NCBI RefSeq assembly: GCF_905475395.1
Contig: NC_058340.1
Location: forward strand, 61,172,181 to 61,236,180
Reading direction: 5' to 3'
From: Chrysoperla carnea
Lineage: Eukaryota > Arthropoda > Insecta > Neuroptera > Chrysopidae
Length of the DNA: 64,000 nucleotides
Shown: positions 51,400 to 63,786 of the stretch, piece after piece
Position numbering within the stretch: the stretch's first letter is position 1
Layout of the letters: each line of letters begins with the position of its first letter
Program-made: the position numbers and the translations under genes
The notes under the pieces: generated by a model
What the model saw: only the letters and a program-made list of their open reading frames with translations
What the model was told of the DNA's origin: nothing
Database searches by the model: none

Positions 51400-52050
51400 C
51401 CTTCCTAACAATGTATTCTTGGAATTTTTGATGAATAAATCCGCCTACGTTCTTATTGAAGAACGATAAAGATCTTGAAACTAAAGGGCAAAAAAGAAGG
51501 CCTTTATTAATAGATTTTTGTCTACGGGCGCAAAATTTTTTAATCTGCCTCTGCTTACACTGTGGCCAGCCTTTCGATACCGGTACTTTTTCGTCGTTAT
51601 TTCAAGAGCATAATTCAAAATCAATATTTTTATATTCATATATCGAAACATCTAATATCGATATTTTAACATATCGATGTATCGTTGTTTTTTCTATTCA
51701 AATGAACAGACTGACTGCATTGTGCCATTTCATTATTTCTGTTAAAATCGTTCGTCCTATAAAACCACTATGGAAAAGAATGTCTTAGAATGTTGTGTAT
51801 TGATTTGACTAGTGTTTGATCTCTAAATTTACGCAAAATAAATCAGACACCGTACTCCGGCTTATTTTATTATGAACATAGTCGAGTTGCTTAAAGTTTG
51901 TAAAGGATATTTTGCATTTAGACTGTGATTAATTTGACCTAACTTTAAATCAAAGTAAAGTTTTACACATAATTTGCTTTCCCCAGTATTCATAAGTATT
52001 ATTTTTAGATTTAGATTAGCTTAAATAAACATAATATTTATCGGTTTGAC
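51400..52050. other. Upstream flank of lipocalin C
   Basis: No gene recognised. The 110-codon frame at 51456-51788 has no domain or signal. Confidence 0.5.
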
Positions 52051-52059
52051 TTATGGTCG

Positions 52060-52067
52060 TATAAATA
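52060..52067 (+). promoter_or_regulatory. Candidate TATA box of lipocalin C
   Basis: TATAAATA lies 83 bp before the final-frame ATG at 52150. This leaves room for a start site near 52090 and a roughly 60-base leader. The start site is not proven. Confidence 0.45.
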
Positions 52068-52149
52068 AGACATCACGTCTCATTTTCTTACTTAAAAAGT
52101 CTTTTTTAAGTAAAGTGTGAACTTTATATGAAGAACAAATAAATATATA

Positions 52150-54307
52150 ATGAATTATTTATTGAGTACATTTCTATTTTTATCAATTACCTTTATTCCT
52201 TTAACATACGCCGTAGTTTTTAATGGCAAATGTAATTATGATAGTTTAAATTATTTAAAAAATGTAACCATCGATAATGTAAGTAATTTAAAACAATTTT
52301 TTAAAAATATTTATAGTAAATTCTAATTCGATTTTAAAAATCTAAACAAATTTTTAAATTCTGAATCGAGCAATTTCTCAAAGTAAAGTTATTGGTTTTT
52401 AATTCATTAAAAGGATTTTCGATACTCGGACTCACAGCATCTAGCAAGTTATATATTTTTATACATTTACACATGTATTGATATTCGCTGATTTTTTAGG
52501 ATGTTGATGTTTATACTTTAAATAACAATACAGATATGAAATTATGAAAAGAAAATGATGCAAATATGCAATTCAAGTATATGCAATTCATGCATTTCTT
52601 GCTAAAAATATAAGCAAATTTGATCATTTTTAGACATTTTTATACTACATTTAACACATTTTTGTAAAACAAATTGCCTATATTAAAAACTTTTTGGTTG
52701 ATAGAACTCCTCTGTGAATATAAATTCAGGTTTTTAGTAGCATTTTTTGGTTTTATTATTTTCTTTTCATAATTTCATTATTGTATGTAGTTTAAGATTT
52801 TTTAGATTAGTATCATTCTATTCTCAAATAATGTGACTATACGCCAGCAAAATCATACAAAAAAAAAAAACTAAAATCGCAAAACGCGATGTACTTAAAG
52901 CTACTTTTTTAGTATCTTATTTGGACCCCTTAGTGGAGTGTAAAACTTTGTTTTGCAAGCAAAAAACATGTTGCGCTGCCTGCGTTATCTTTGAAAAACT
53001 ACACAATTTACGGATTTTGCAGTTCAATTCAAAAACTATGAGCTTTTGACATCAGTTTGAAAGTATATTAAATTTGAAACAATTGAAGCCAACCCACAGC
53101 TCCGTATGTCAAATAGTTTTTGAGATATGATGTTTGAAAAATTTAAATGGTTTTCAGAAATGTTAAAATTTTGAATTTTGCATATGGTAAACTATTAGAG
53201 ATAGAAAGATAAACAACTTTTGTTTGAAACAATTTGTCGTAATCATCATTGTTTTCTCATGAGGGAGCAAAATTTTGTTGTCTATTTTCTCTAAAAATAT
53301 GAAAGATAGAGAAATGAAAATTTATAGCTTCAACTAGTGAGCCTTATGAAAACTTTTTGACATAAACGAAAAAAAAGTTTTCTAAAAAATACTTTGATCA
53401 GATGGATGGCGTCTGGAAGGAGATGTAACTACGTTTTGCAAGCAGCTTTACATCGCGTTTTGCGATTTTATTGTAAAATTTAACTGGCATACTAGAAAAA
53501 ACATCGAATTTTCAAAAATAATGTTTTTACAGCTTTTAGTGTATGATGGTAATAAAACAATTTCACAATATTATGTAATTGCCACCTATGGTTCTGGATA
53601 CCAGGATAAAATGTGTGTAACAGAACAGTTGGTGAAAATCAACTCCACATATATACAAGGTGCTCGTCAATATTTGATACGTGGTGATAAAACATTACAA
53701 ACACAACGTGCACTACATACTATTGAAAAGACTAAAAAACCTGGATTTTTTACAATTAGACGACAAGGTAAATAATATTAGGATGGTATCTACAGAAGGT
53801 TGAAAAAGTGGAAGGAGGGACAAAAATCATCTTAATTGATAATGTAGAATATTCTTTATACATCCAGAACTTAACGCACCAAGTTTTTTCGAAATACAAC
53901 CTGGACTTTTCGCAATTTTCCAGATTGCGTTTTTCTACTTTAATTTACTGGTTTTTTTTTTTAAAAATTTAAAGTTTCCATTTTTTTTTAGAATATGAAG
54001 GACACCCTTACTACACTTATGATGCCTTTATATTATCCAAGGATAAGCACATCTTGTTATTCTATTTATGTCGAGATTTATCGAATGGAAAACGAGATGG
54101 TATGTAAAATAAATCATAATAACTTTATAATAGAACTTTAATTTCAAAAATCTTTACTTTTTAGTGACTGTATTTGCATTTTCATCAACTCAAAGTGGTA
54201 TAACAAATGTGGATTATGAAGAGCTACAACAAAAACTGAAACGAAGTAATATCAATATGAATTTTATTCAATTTGTTGAAAATGGTGTCACCGTATGTCA
54301 AATATAA
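52150..54307 (+). CDS. Lipocalin-like secreted protein C (204 aa)
   Basis: Exons are 52150-52278, 53533-53767, 53992-54099 and 54165-54307, with phases 0,1,1, the layout of A and B. The signal peptide core is LLSTFLFLSITFIPLTYA. C is the most canonical member. YYVIATYGSGYQDKMCVTEQ (exon 2) matches the lipocalin first strand, where W is replaced by Y and the cysteine follows the Y-x-I-A-x-Y motif. GFFTIRRQ is a middle strand, ILLFYLCRDLSNGKRD the strand before the C-terminal helix, and the protein ends VTVCQI. Four cysteines fit the two usual disulfides. The long intron 1 (1254 bp) holds fragments related to R1 and a segment copied at 57585-58520. Role as for A. Confidence 0.85.
53160..53280 (-). 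repeat. Repeat R1-related fragment in lipocalin C intron 1
   Basis: GGTAAACTATTAGAGATAGA followed by AACTTTTGTTTGAAACA and TCATGAGGG corresponds to the middle of family R1 (compare 32300-32370). Only about 120 bp remain. Confidence 0.5.
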
Positions 54308-54360
54308 TTATTTCTATTATACCATGTTGGAAAATTATGTGTAAATATTATTTTTTGGTA

Positions 54361-54366
54361 AATAAA
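54361..54366 (+). terminator. Poly(A) signal of lipocalin C
   Basis: AATAAA 54 bp after the stop. Confidence 0.7.
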
Positions 54367-54819
54367 CTTTAAGTTGATTTCAAACTTACAGAAAATATTC
54401 CCTAGATTCGATACAATAAGATACCACTAAGTGAATTATTTGAAAACTTTGGTATACTTTAATGTTTTATGCAAAGGCACATTAATTGTTTCTTTGATTT
54501 CCAAGTATATTCTTCTTAAATCTAATGATAGTGAACCTTATTAGGGGAGTCTACCGTAATAAGGAAAAATAAGAAGTAATTATTTTTAAATCTCATTTTC
54601 AATTAGCGTTATAATTTTGAAAATATTTTATACCAATAGAAGCAGTAAATACCTACCATACACTTTTGTGAGGTAATTACGGGATATGTTTTTTTTAAAT
54701 TGTATAATTGACTCCCGGAATATCGAGTAGGGTTTTTGCTTATGAATGTAATTCCGGGAGGATCACATTGTAAAAGGAGAAAATGTAAATTTGACTTCTA
54801 TTTCCAACCCCTGAACTAA

Positions 54820-55260
54820 GAAAAGGGTATTAAAGTTTAACCGCTATGTGTGTGTGTCTTTCTGTCTGTCTGTGGCATCGTAGCGACTAAACGGATGAAC
54901 CGATTTTGATTTTTTTTTGTGTTTGAAAGGTAATTTAATGGGGAGTGTTCTTAGCTATATTTCAAGTGCGAGTATAAGGTTCTGTACCTGGAACAACTAA
55001 AAAATATACCATGATCCTCAAAGTCGGTTCAGTTTGGAGCACGGTCTGAGGAAAAAGGTAATTAAATCTTAAATATGATTCAAGTGCGAACCTAAAAATG
55101 GGTTTGCCAGATACCATTTTTTTTGTTCATCCTGTCGCTGTACCTTTTTTGTTTTTAGAAAATTTTTACAATAATAAATTAAAATTTTTGATATCTGCTT
55201 GTGATTCGCATCATACGAAAGCGTTCTGAAGTGGTAATTCTTAATTAAAAAAAAAAAGTT
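54820..55260 (+). repeat. Interspersed repeat family R3, copy 2
   Basis: Contains TTTCTGTCTGTCTGTGGCAT, then GCGACTAAACGGATGAACCG, then GGTAATTTAATGGGGAGTG. It is the reverse complement of the module order at 20220-20600. Non-coding. Confidence 0.65.
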
Positions 55261-56223
55261 TAATTTTTTATACTGATATATTAATTTGTGAGAAAAATCA
55301 CACTAAAATCAGTATAATAAGTACAGAACGGGGCGAAAACTCGTTTTTTAAACTGCTTTGTATCGAAAACAGTTCACTTGTCAACTAGGCAGAAAATATT
55401 TTCGTATATTCTATTGAGGCCATTTGAAAATCCACGGGAAAATCATTTGTTCAAAATTTTCAGCACTCGTGCGCTGCTCCGTACTGCTACTATAATCAAT
55501 TATCAAAAATTAGGAGATCGTTATGGATAATGAGAATGAATTATTTTGGCGGGAATTATAAATGATGTAAATAAATAAGCAGTGATGTCATTAAGAATCA
55601 TATGTATGTTTATTTATTATTAGTGATGATTCAAACTTGTTATGACTTGTTTTTAGTTTTTTCAATAGATTCAAGCTGTCTGACAATAATTATTCATTTA
55701 AATTTTAAAGTTTACTCTTAATAATAATTGAAGCGGGTGGTGTTACATAGAGCAATGACTAATTAATAGAATTTGAATTTTGAATACGTTATTCCTCGAT
55801 ATTCCAAACTTAAACAAAATATTCATAGAACCACAACATTTTAACATGTAATCAGTAGCGGATTAGGTCATATAGCAAGAGTATCTTATGGAAAATGGAA
55901 CTGGCTATGCATGAATCTAGCGTAAAAAATTTTTCGATGAGGGTTAAAAAATAGTGGTGGAATATTCGTTGACTAAAAACAGAAAAGGAGGAAAGTAAAC
56001 AATGCAAACAAGTTTTTTCTAAGGGCCCACCATAAACGATAAAGTGTCGACGGTAAATCCACGACGAAAAAAATACGACTCCTGGGCTGGCTTTATTCGA
56101 TAATGCATTAATATATTTTTTAAAATCATCTGTAAAGCTATAAAAATAGTCTCATCTTAATGTTATTCTTATTAGTATCACATAACTCCTACACGTTCCC
56201 ACATCTACAAAAATTTACCAATA

Positions 56224-56480
56224 GGGTATTATCGTTAGTCAAAAATGAAATTTGAAAAAAGTTAAAATTTATGTAAATAAAAATATACTTAAATATTCTG
56301 ATTTCGAGTCATAAAAGCACATTTTTCTTTTAAAATATTAAAATTAAAAATCGTAATTTTTAAACTGTGTATCACGTGACCTAAAACGCGGGTAAGCCCT
56401 GCTGTGATGACATAGCGGTATGAATCATAGACCATCAGTTAGTTCAGTGTAGACAGCTGGGTATAATATATCCACAGATA
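56224..56480 (+). repeat. Interspersed repeat family R2, long copy
   Basis: ATAGGGTATTATCGTTAGTC start, ATTTCGAGTCATAAAAGCAC block, then TATCACGTGACCTAAAACGC and CTGTGATGACATAGCGGTAT. It matches 63787-64000 almost base for base over about 210 bp. Confidence 0.85.
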
Positions 56481-57584
56481 ATAAGTATTTCTATTTATTA
56501 TAATCAGATGTCTATGAAAACAGGGTTTCACGGCAATAGTTGCAGTACTCAGATACAAACTATGGCGACGAAATTTCAGAAAATCTTATTTCTTTGTTCA
56601 TTCGAAATTACTTATTTTTAATAACGTTAATTTAATTCACTCGAAATATGACAGAGATCCTTAGACTTAACACTTTAAAAGAGAGAGGAAGGGGTAGTTA
56701 AGAAGTTTTTCGTTTACAGAGCTTGATACGTTCGGGATATTTATTTACAAGTTTAAAGATGTGTATTTATCTATTCTCCCAATGTTCAAACTCTTAAGAG
56801 AGGTCAATATTGGCATTCGTTTAGGAAGAACTTGGCTCTGAAAGAATTATCGTTTCGACAAAACAAATAGAATGTGTGAAATCTCAATGAATCAAGTCAT
56901 TCAATTTTGTAGCAAATAGATATGTTGAATGCACTGACCTGAGATCTAATTACATACCTTTAAGATTCTTGCACAAACTGCAACGACAATTTTCAAACTG
57001 TTTGTATAAACTTCCAGATTTGTAAAAATTTTAATTGACAACTCTTAGTAAAGATAAATAATTTTTTTAATTTCCCGCCAATTTTTTTTCATTTTCATGC
57101 CTACACATGGGATAAGTAAGGTCAATGTGACATCATTTTATGAATAACAAATCACGATTATAGTAAACAAGTTGAAACGAGTAGTCGAGTACTCACAATA
57201 ACAAGCGTAATAATAAAACTAGTCGGTGAGAGGTATGCAAAATTTGAGGAGAACAATATACCCTATATATTTAGTCTTTGTGTTTTGGGGCTGTTTTGCC
57301 TTTTAGCAAAATGTGGGATTTGCGTTTCAAAGCAAGTTGAATTCAAAAATGCACTATATTTCTATCCGGCCACCGCCGTACGAAATTTAATTCTAGAATT
57401 TTTTTTTGTCGAAAAAAAAAGAAAGGCTTAAGACTTAAAAGGGTGAATTAGAATCGAAAACTACTTGTTACAAAACTTTAATATTTATGAAAAGTATAAT
57501 GTTCCTCTTTCTTTGTCCTCTTTCTGATCCAAATTTTATATTAGAACGAGTAAATTAGCAATTTATTATTGGTTAATTTTCGTT

Positions 57585-58520
57585 AAATTCTGAAACGAAC
57601 AGTTTCTCAACGAAAAGTTGTGGTTTTTTAAAAGGATTTTCAGTGCCTGTACTCTCCCAGCATCTGGCAAACTACTTATATGTGTATTGATTTTCGCTGA
57701 TTTTTTTGGATTTTAATGTTTATATTTTAAATACCGAATACAAAAGTGAATTTATGGAAAGAAAATGATACAAATATGTAGCCAGGGCCGGATTTAAACT
57801 TCTGCCGCCCTTGGGCACTGAAAAAAATGTCGCCCCTAATATTTGTTTTTGTTCTTAGAGTTATACATTTTGCATTCAGCTTGACTCATAATTATATTAT
57901 AATAATTTTTTTTACAGGCAAACACGCCTAACTTTGAATTGCGAATTGGTCGATTAAATCTTCACAATCTAAACGTTGAGGTACCTACGTCCGAGCCGAT
58001 GCATAGAATAGCTAAGCTATTGGTCTATTTGCAAAAATAACTCAAAAACATTATTAATTTTTCAAAAAAAAAAAACCAAATTTAAATTTTATGATTAAAG
58101 CAAATTAAAAAATCAAATATTACCATTTCAAATCTTCTTGGAAATGAAATAATTTAATTATTTCGATTTGACAAATATTGTATGAGTCGAATTTCTTGAA
58201 TTATCTATTAAATGATGTATGATTAATTAAAAGAATAATAATTTCTATTGAGAAATTTTGATGACAACAAAAATTTTTTTTTCAACTTTTCAAATTTTGC
58301 CGCCCTAGAAAATTTGCCGCCCTGGGCACTAGCCCCGACTGCCCCTAGTGTAAATCCACCGCTGTATGTAGCTCAAATATTATTGCAACTTGCTATTAGT
58401 TTCTATCAATTTGAGAAAATGTACTATTGTTAGTTTACTTTTGACATATTTATGAAAAAATTGCCTATATTTAAAAACTATTTGAATTGAGAAAATTCCC
58501 TGCATATTCAAAATATGGTC
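57585..58520 (+). repeat. Partial duplicate of lipocalin C intron 1, split by a MITE
   Basis: 57585-57782 matches about 52355-52570 and 58373-58520 matches about 52600-52720, in the same orientation. Shared landmarks are AATTTCTCAA-like, AAAAGGATTTTC, CAGCATCT, TTCGCTGATTTTTT, GAAAATGAT.CAAATATG and AAATTGCCTATAT. The two blocks flank the MITE at 57783-58364. No lipocalin exon was found near it, so it may be a duplicated intron piece or a repeat shared by both places. Confidence 0.65.
57783..58364. mobile_element. hAT MITE with perfect 8-bp TSD
   Basis: The left end is CAGGGCCGGATTTAAACTTC and the right end, reverse-complemented, is CAGCGGTGGATTTACAC. The identical 8-mer tatgtagc flanks both sides (57775-57782 and 58365-58372). 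GCCGCCC and GGGCACT motifs occur near both ends, as in 7470-9054. At 582 bp it has no transposase remnant. Confidence 0.88.
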
Positions 58521-58524
58521 TTTT

Positions 58525-61500
58525 TGAAGGTTTAACTGGCCTTTATGTGGTTAAAATAATGCTTGAACAATATTACAAGGGGTCAAAATTTCATATCAAT
58601 CCAAATCTTGAATTACCTGGAATTAGTTAGCCACAGTTTTACATCTCTGGAAGATGGTAAAAGTGAATAAAGGCACATCTTTACCAGGCACCATACGCTG
58701 GTATTTACTTCAAAAATCTGCCTGAATAGTCTTGGAGAAAATTACATGATCGAATTTTGTAAACTCAATACCTGTTTCACACTAACACGAAATGATGATA
58801 TTTTTAAACATTAATCAGTTCAACCTCCATAAATTTTATGATTTTTGTAATATCTTCAACTGCATGTAATATCTTCAACTAAAGTTATTGAGTGACTATT
58901 TTACCTCAAAAAGCTGTTAGGCTAGATTAATTTATATTGGGTCATAGGACAATTTCATGTTTTATAATTATGTAAAACTGAAAAGTTTTATAAGCAAAAT
59001 TTACAAAAACGGAAAACTTCGGTTTTTTCGAGGGTGATTTGATTTGATTCTAATCCAGCATTTATTCAGCATACAATATGAAGATACACAGATCTGCAAA
59101 AATTATTTTTTTTGCTGCTGAATGGAATATTACTAAAACTTGTTTAAAACAGCCAACAGTCGGAAATTAGATTAATTGAAGGGTACTGGCTCATAAGAAG
59201 GCTTCGAGTTTTCCTTAAAATTTTAAGATGACCTTTTTTGTCTTTAAATCATTTTCTTTATCTTCTTGATGCTCCCACGAATACATTTTATCTTTCCATT
59301 TTCTGTTTCTCGCATAGATTTTTACAAACTATAAATCAGGTATCGTTAATTTGTGGGGATATGGATCAACTGACAAATTCCAAGTCTTCGAGATTCCATT
59401 TTGAGTTAGCATCTCCTCTTTTATCTTCCTTCTGCATCTATTCTTTTATCCTGTGAAGTTTTTTAGTTGCACATCTGTGAATTATTATTTATTAATGTTG
59501 TATACGGAAGTCGTTTGATTATTTATTTTATTTTTCTTCTTTGTATTTCATAAATACCTAAATTACTAATAAAATAATATTTACTTGTTGTAACAAGTTT
59601 AAATGACGGTTAATTTTTCGCGCTACAAACAATATTTTTTTGCTGTGATTTAAAAATTAAGATTATCTCCTTAAATTGCTGAAATGCTTGTTAAATGAAT
59701 CATGTGGTTTTAATACCGTAACAGATATATCGATTTAAACACGTCATCGGTTAGTTATCGAGTATCCTAAGTTTATTACAGTGCACAATATTGAATATAC
59801 CTGTGTCTATTATAGTAAGGGGTGGTTTAGTATAGTTCTTTCCTTGCATCTTGACTCTTGTCTCTCAGCGTTGCTATAAAATTAATCTCCCATAATATTT
59901 AATTCATTTTAGAAGAAATAAAAAAATTCGTCGCCGAGCTCACAAAAAGTTCTTATAAATGTGTACCTTGAGTTTTTAGTTCACAGATTTTTGAGGTAAG
60001 CAAGGTCAAAGTTAAAAAAACAGAAGAAGTAAAATAATATAAATTATGTGTCTGGCGAAAAAAAAAAATTTTCATGTGAATAAATTTCTAAAAAATTTAT
60101 TTCATTTCGCTTAAATTTTTTTCTAAATCATTTCAATTTGGAGCCAAGTCTACTGTTTCTTTATGAATCAATATTCATTAAAACGTCCATAGCTTGTAGA
60201 TAATGTAGATAATAGGTAGATAGATGAATCACCATGAAATAAGTTAGACACTTACCTTTAAGTAAATTATGACATGAACTGCCCTTAAAATTATATTTTT
60301 TACATAATATATCCCAGCATGCAATATTATAATGTCGCTGGGTTAATCTTAATTATCCCAAAATTATAAAAACCTACATTTAGTTTCTTTGAAGTTTTGA
60401 GACAACAATTGATGATTCATCTTAATATCATAAAAAAACTTAATTTGACCATATTTTGAAAATTATAAAAATGTTAGGTGAAGTATTAACAAAGACTGCA
60501 ACCGGTAATCTGATATTGCTGGTGATAGGAAATACGAATGTAAAATTTAGCGCCATACTTCACGTTGCCAAATAGGATGCCACTCGCTATTAGGATGGCG
60601 GATTAAGGACGCAATTAAAGTGACAAAATGAAAATTCGGTTGTTTGAATGGGCTAGTGCATATCTAACTGAGATCGATCGACTTTTTTATCAAATCAAAC
60701 TGAATTTTTTTTCGTAGATTGATTGTATACCTACCTCTAAAAGAATAACATAATTTACGACGTGAAACCGGCCAAGTCGTTCAAAGGTTACATGACTACA
60801 TCATGCAGACCCACCAACGTTTATTATATTAAAATAATTATTGTTAAAAATTAGGTATTAATCCAACAGCATCGGAAAAAATTGTATAATAAAAATTATC
60901 AACTTTATGTTAAAAATTAATTTACGATTTTCTATATTCATGCATAGTACCAAGTACAATTAACATTTAGTTTGTCTGGGAGTAAGCAATTAGGATGAAT
61001 ATACACATGCTATACTCAGTTATAGGCAAAACTAGTAAGGCTGTAATATACATTCTGAGATGGTGACAATAGTTAGATTGTTTAGTTCAAGAATAGCTCT
61101 CACGGTATGTTTTTGGGGTGGTGAAATCGATATTTTAAGGTTATCAAGCCAATTTCTGATCTAGTTTTGTGTTATTTACAATTCCATGTCAAAATGGAAT
61201 ATTTCTCCCCTCCGAGAGGAAATCAACGAACCTGACCATTTTGACCCTCGTTGCATTTCAGGAAACGATATCGCATGCAACATGATGTCGATTACAACTG
61301 ATTTGATGTAATCTAAATTGTAAATATTTTTCTTATGGTCTAGTTTTAGAAAAGCCTTGTATTATTAATGATACACCTTTGTCTAATCACTTAACAAACA
61401 TGTGTATACTCAGCCTTATATACTTTAAAACTACTTTTAATAAAACTTAACTTAGTAAATTTCACACCTACTATTCAGAAATAATTATTATAACTATTCT

Positions 61501-63785
61501 AATTTTTAAATTATCTATTTTAAATATCCAATTTCTTTATAATTAGTTACTCAAACACATTTTATGTACAGACAGAGCTATCATATTAGATATATGAGGT
61601 CAAAATACTGTATCCTTAAAGATGGAGAAATAGTAGACGTAATTTATAGACGATCATTAATTGTACGGATTATCCACGTAGTAAGCGTAACAAATTAGTA
61701 AGTGAAACGGGTCACACGCGTTGGAGGACACCCGATATCCATAACCCAGCGAATTAAACTCTAGGCACAGTAAGCAGGTGCCTAGGATCCGTATCGGATA
61801 AGGGCCTCGTCAAAAGAGAAAAACAAATTCGTAGGAGGAGGCGTCTCAAGAGGGCGACAAATCGATTTATCAAGAGTACAATTTCACAACATAGCCCTTG
61901 TTGTGAAACGTATTTCCAAGGTTGTTGGAACGTATTCCCAAGGCGATTAAAAGAACTTATTACAAGCTTTATTCGCTACAGAATTATTCTTCGAAATGAG
62001 TTAGATAAAAACAATATTGGTCCGTAACAAAAATAATACACTCTGTAACAAGTTCTTAATTAATAATCATAATTATGGTGAAGCCGTAAATCTGTATAAA
62101 ATTTTATGTCTATAAAGTTACCTATAAAAAGGTTCCAATTAAAATCGGTAGATAGTCTTCCTTAGTAGATTGTCCAATAGCTTATTGTGCGGAAGGACAC
62201 ACCTTGTATATTTTTGATCATGGTGAATTCCTTATCTCTAAAAATGTAGGAATTGTAAGGAAAGGGATAAATGTCAAAGAAAGAAACAATAAGCTTATAT
62301 TTTGACTATTTTATTTTAATTAAAAACTAATTTAATTTACAGCAAAAAAAAAGAAATAACAATTTAAAATTAGGAATAATATTAATAATTACATTTTATT
62401 AACCTAAAGACCAACTACGAGATCCGAGACTAGAATAGAAGAAGTATGATTTTAATATTAATTTTTTAATACAATTATATATTAATTAGTTAAACAATTT
62501 AATTAATATTATTAAGTTAAAAATTAAAATATAATTTTAGATATTTGGTAAATTATGTTTTAGTCTATACAACATATATTTTAACTCAAATTACATGGTC
62601 ATAAAAACATTACTAAACGGCGCCAAATTTGAATATAATAATTGCATACATTAATTTTTGAAATAAGTAAATTGGTATATAGAATAGGGAATATTCATCT
62701 ATTTTTTTATTTTTTTAATTCATTGTTTACACCGTTATAATAAAGTAAAAAATATAAATACTGTTTAAAAATGCTGTATTTAAGTGTAAAAAAAATATTT
62801 TAAATACATTATAATTTTGAGATTTTTAAACGCAGTTTTTTGGCGCTCTCTGTTGATGATGCATAGGTACGTGATCTGTCAATTGGTGACAGTTCAATGT
62901 ATAATTTACACTTTAAAAACACGAATTTACAACACAGAATTTACACTCGTTATTATTAAGTTTTCTAATAAAAAGCCGTAGAATAATATAATTTAATGAA
63001 ATACCATATAAAATGTAAGTAATTAATATCATATAGTATGTTAACAAATTTGACAAGTCCGTACTTTGATGTCACGTCCGTATAAAAATTTGAATTTCCG
63101 TTTTAGAAATTTTTAAATGCCCTCACTGAATTTGAACTTTTATTAATTAATTTTAAGTAATTAAAAAGATATTAATTACTAAAATAATGGTTTAGTTGAA
63201 ATGTCCAGTCATTAAAGTTACGGAAGAAAAATATTTGAACCAAATTTAAATTTCATGAATATTCCCTATTTAGGCTTCTAGACCAGATTACCCCCTTAAG
63301 TATTGATTTGAAAATTAAATTGATTGTTTATAATTAAATCTCAATTACTGTTGTTTCAATATTCTGATACAGACTAAGCGGAAGTTCTATGCGACTTACT
63401 ATTTGAGAATCTATATCATGTTCTGAAATATAGAATTATAAAGGATTTCCGGTATGTATTAAAAAAGATATTCAAACCATGAGAATCCAAATGTGTTACA
63501 AATAAAAAAATATACACAAAGAACATTTTTTAACCATTAAATCAATAGGTGTAGAAAACTATGGGTAATTATGTGTTAAATGATTTTAAAGTGTTTCCGT
63601 AAATAATTTAAACTCAACAATATTGATTTAAGATTTATGATCATGTAAATTAGCGTCTCATTTTTAATTACAGAAATATGAATCAACCAATAGAAAAGTC
63701 CATCATTCTAAAATATACTAAATTTTATTACAAAATAATTTTTATTTTTTCTTTCAAAATAATGTTTTAAACTTATTGGTATACA
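58525..63785. other. Intergenic, no gene seen
   Basis: AT-rich. A GC-richer patch at about 61590-61930 and another at about 60480-60640 resemble nothing I know and have no long frame. The 72-codon frame at 59238-59456 has no domain or splice context. Confidence 0.5.
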
Positions 63786-63786
63786 A

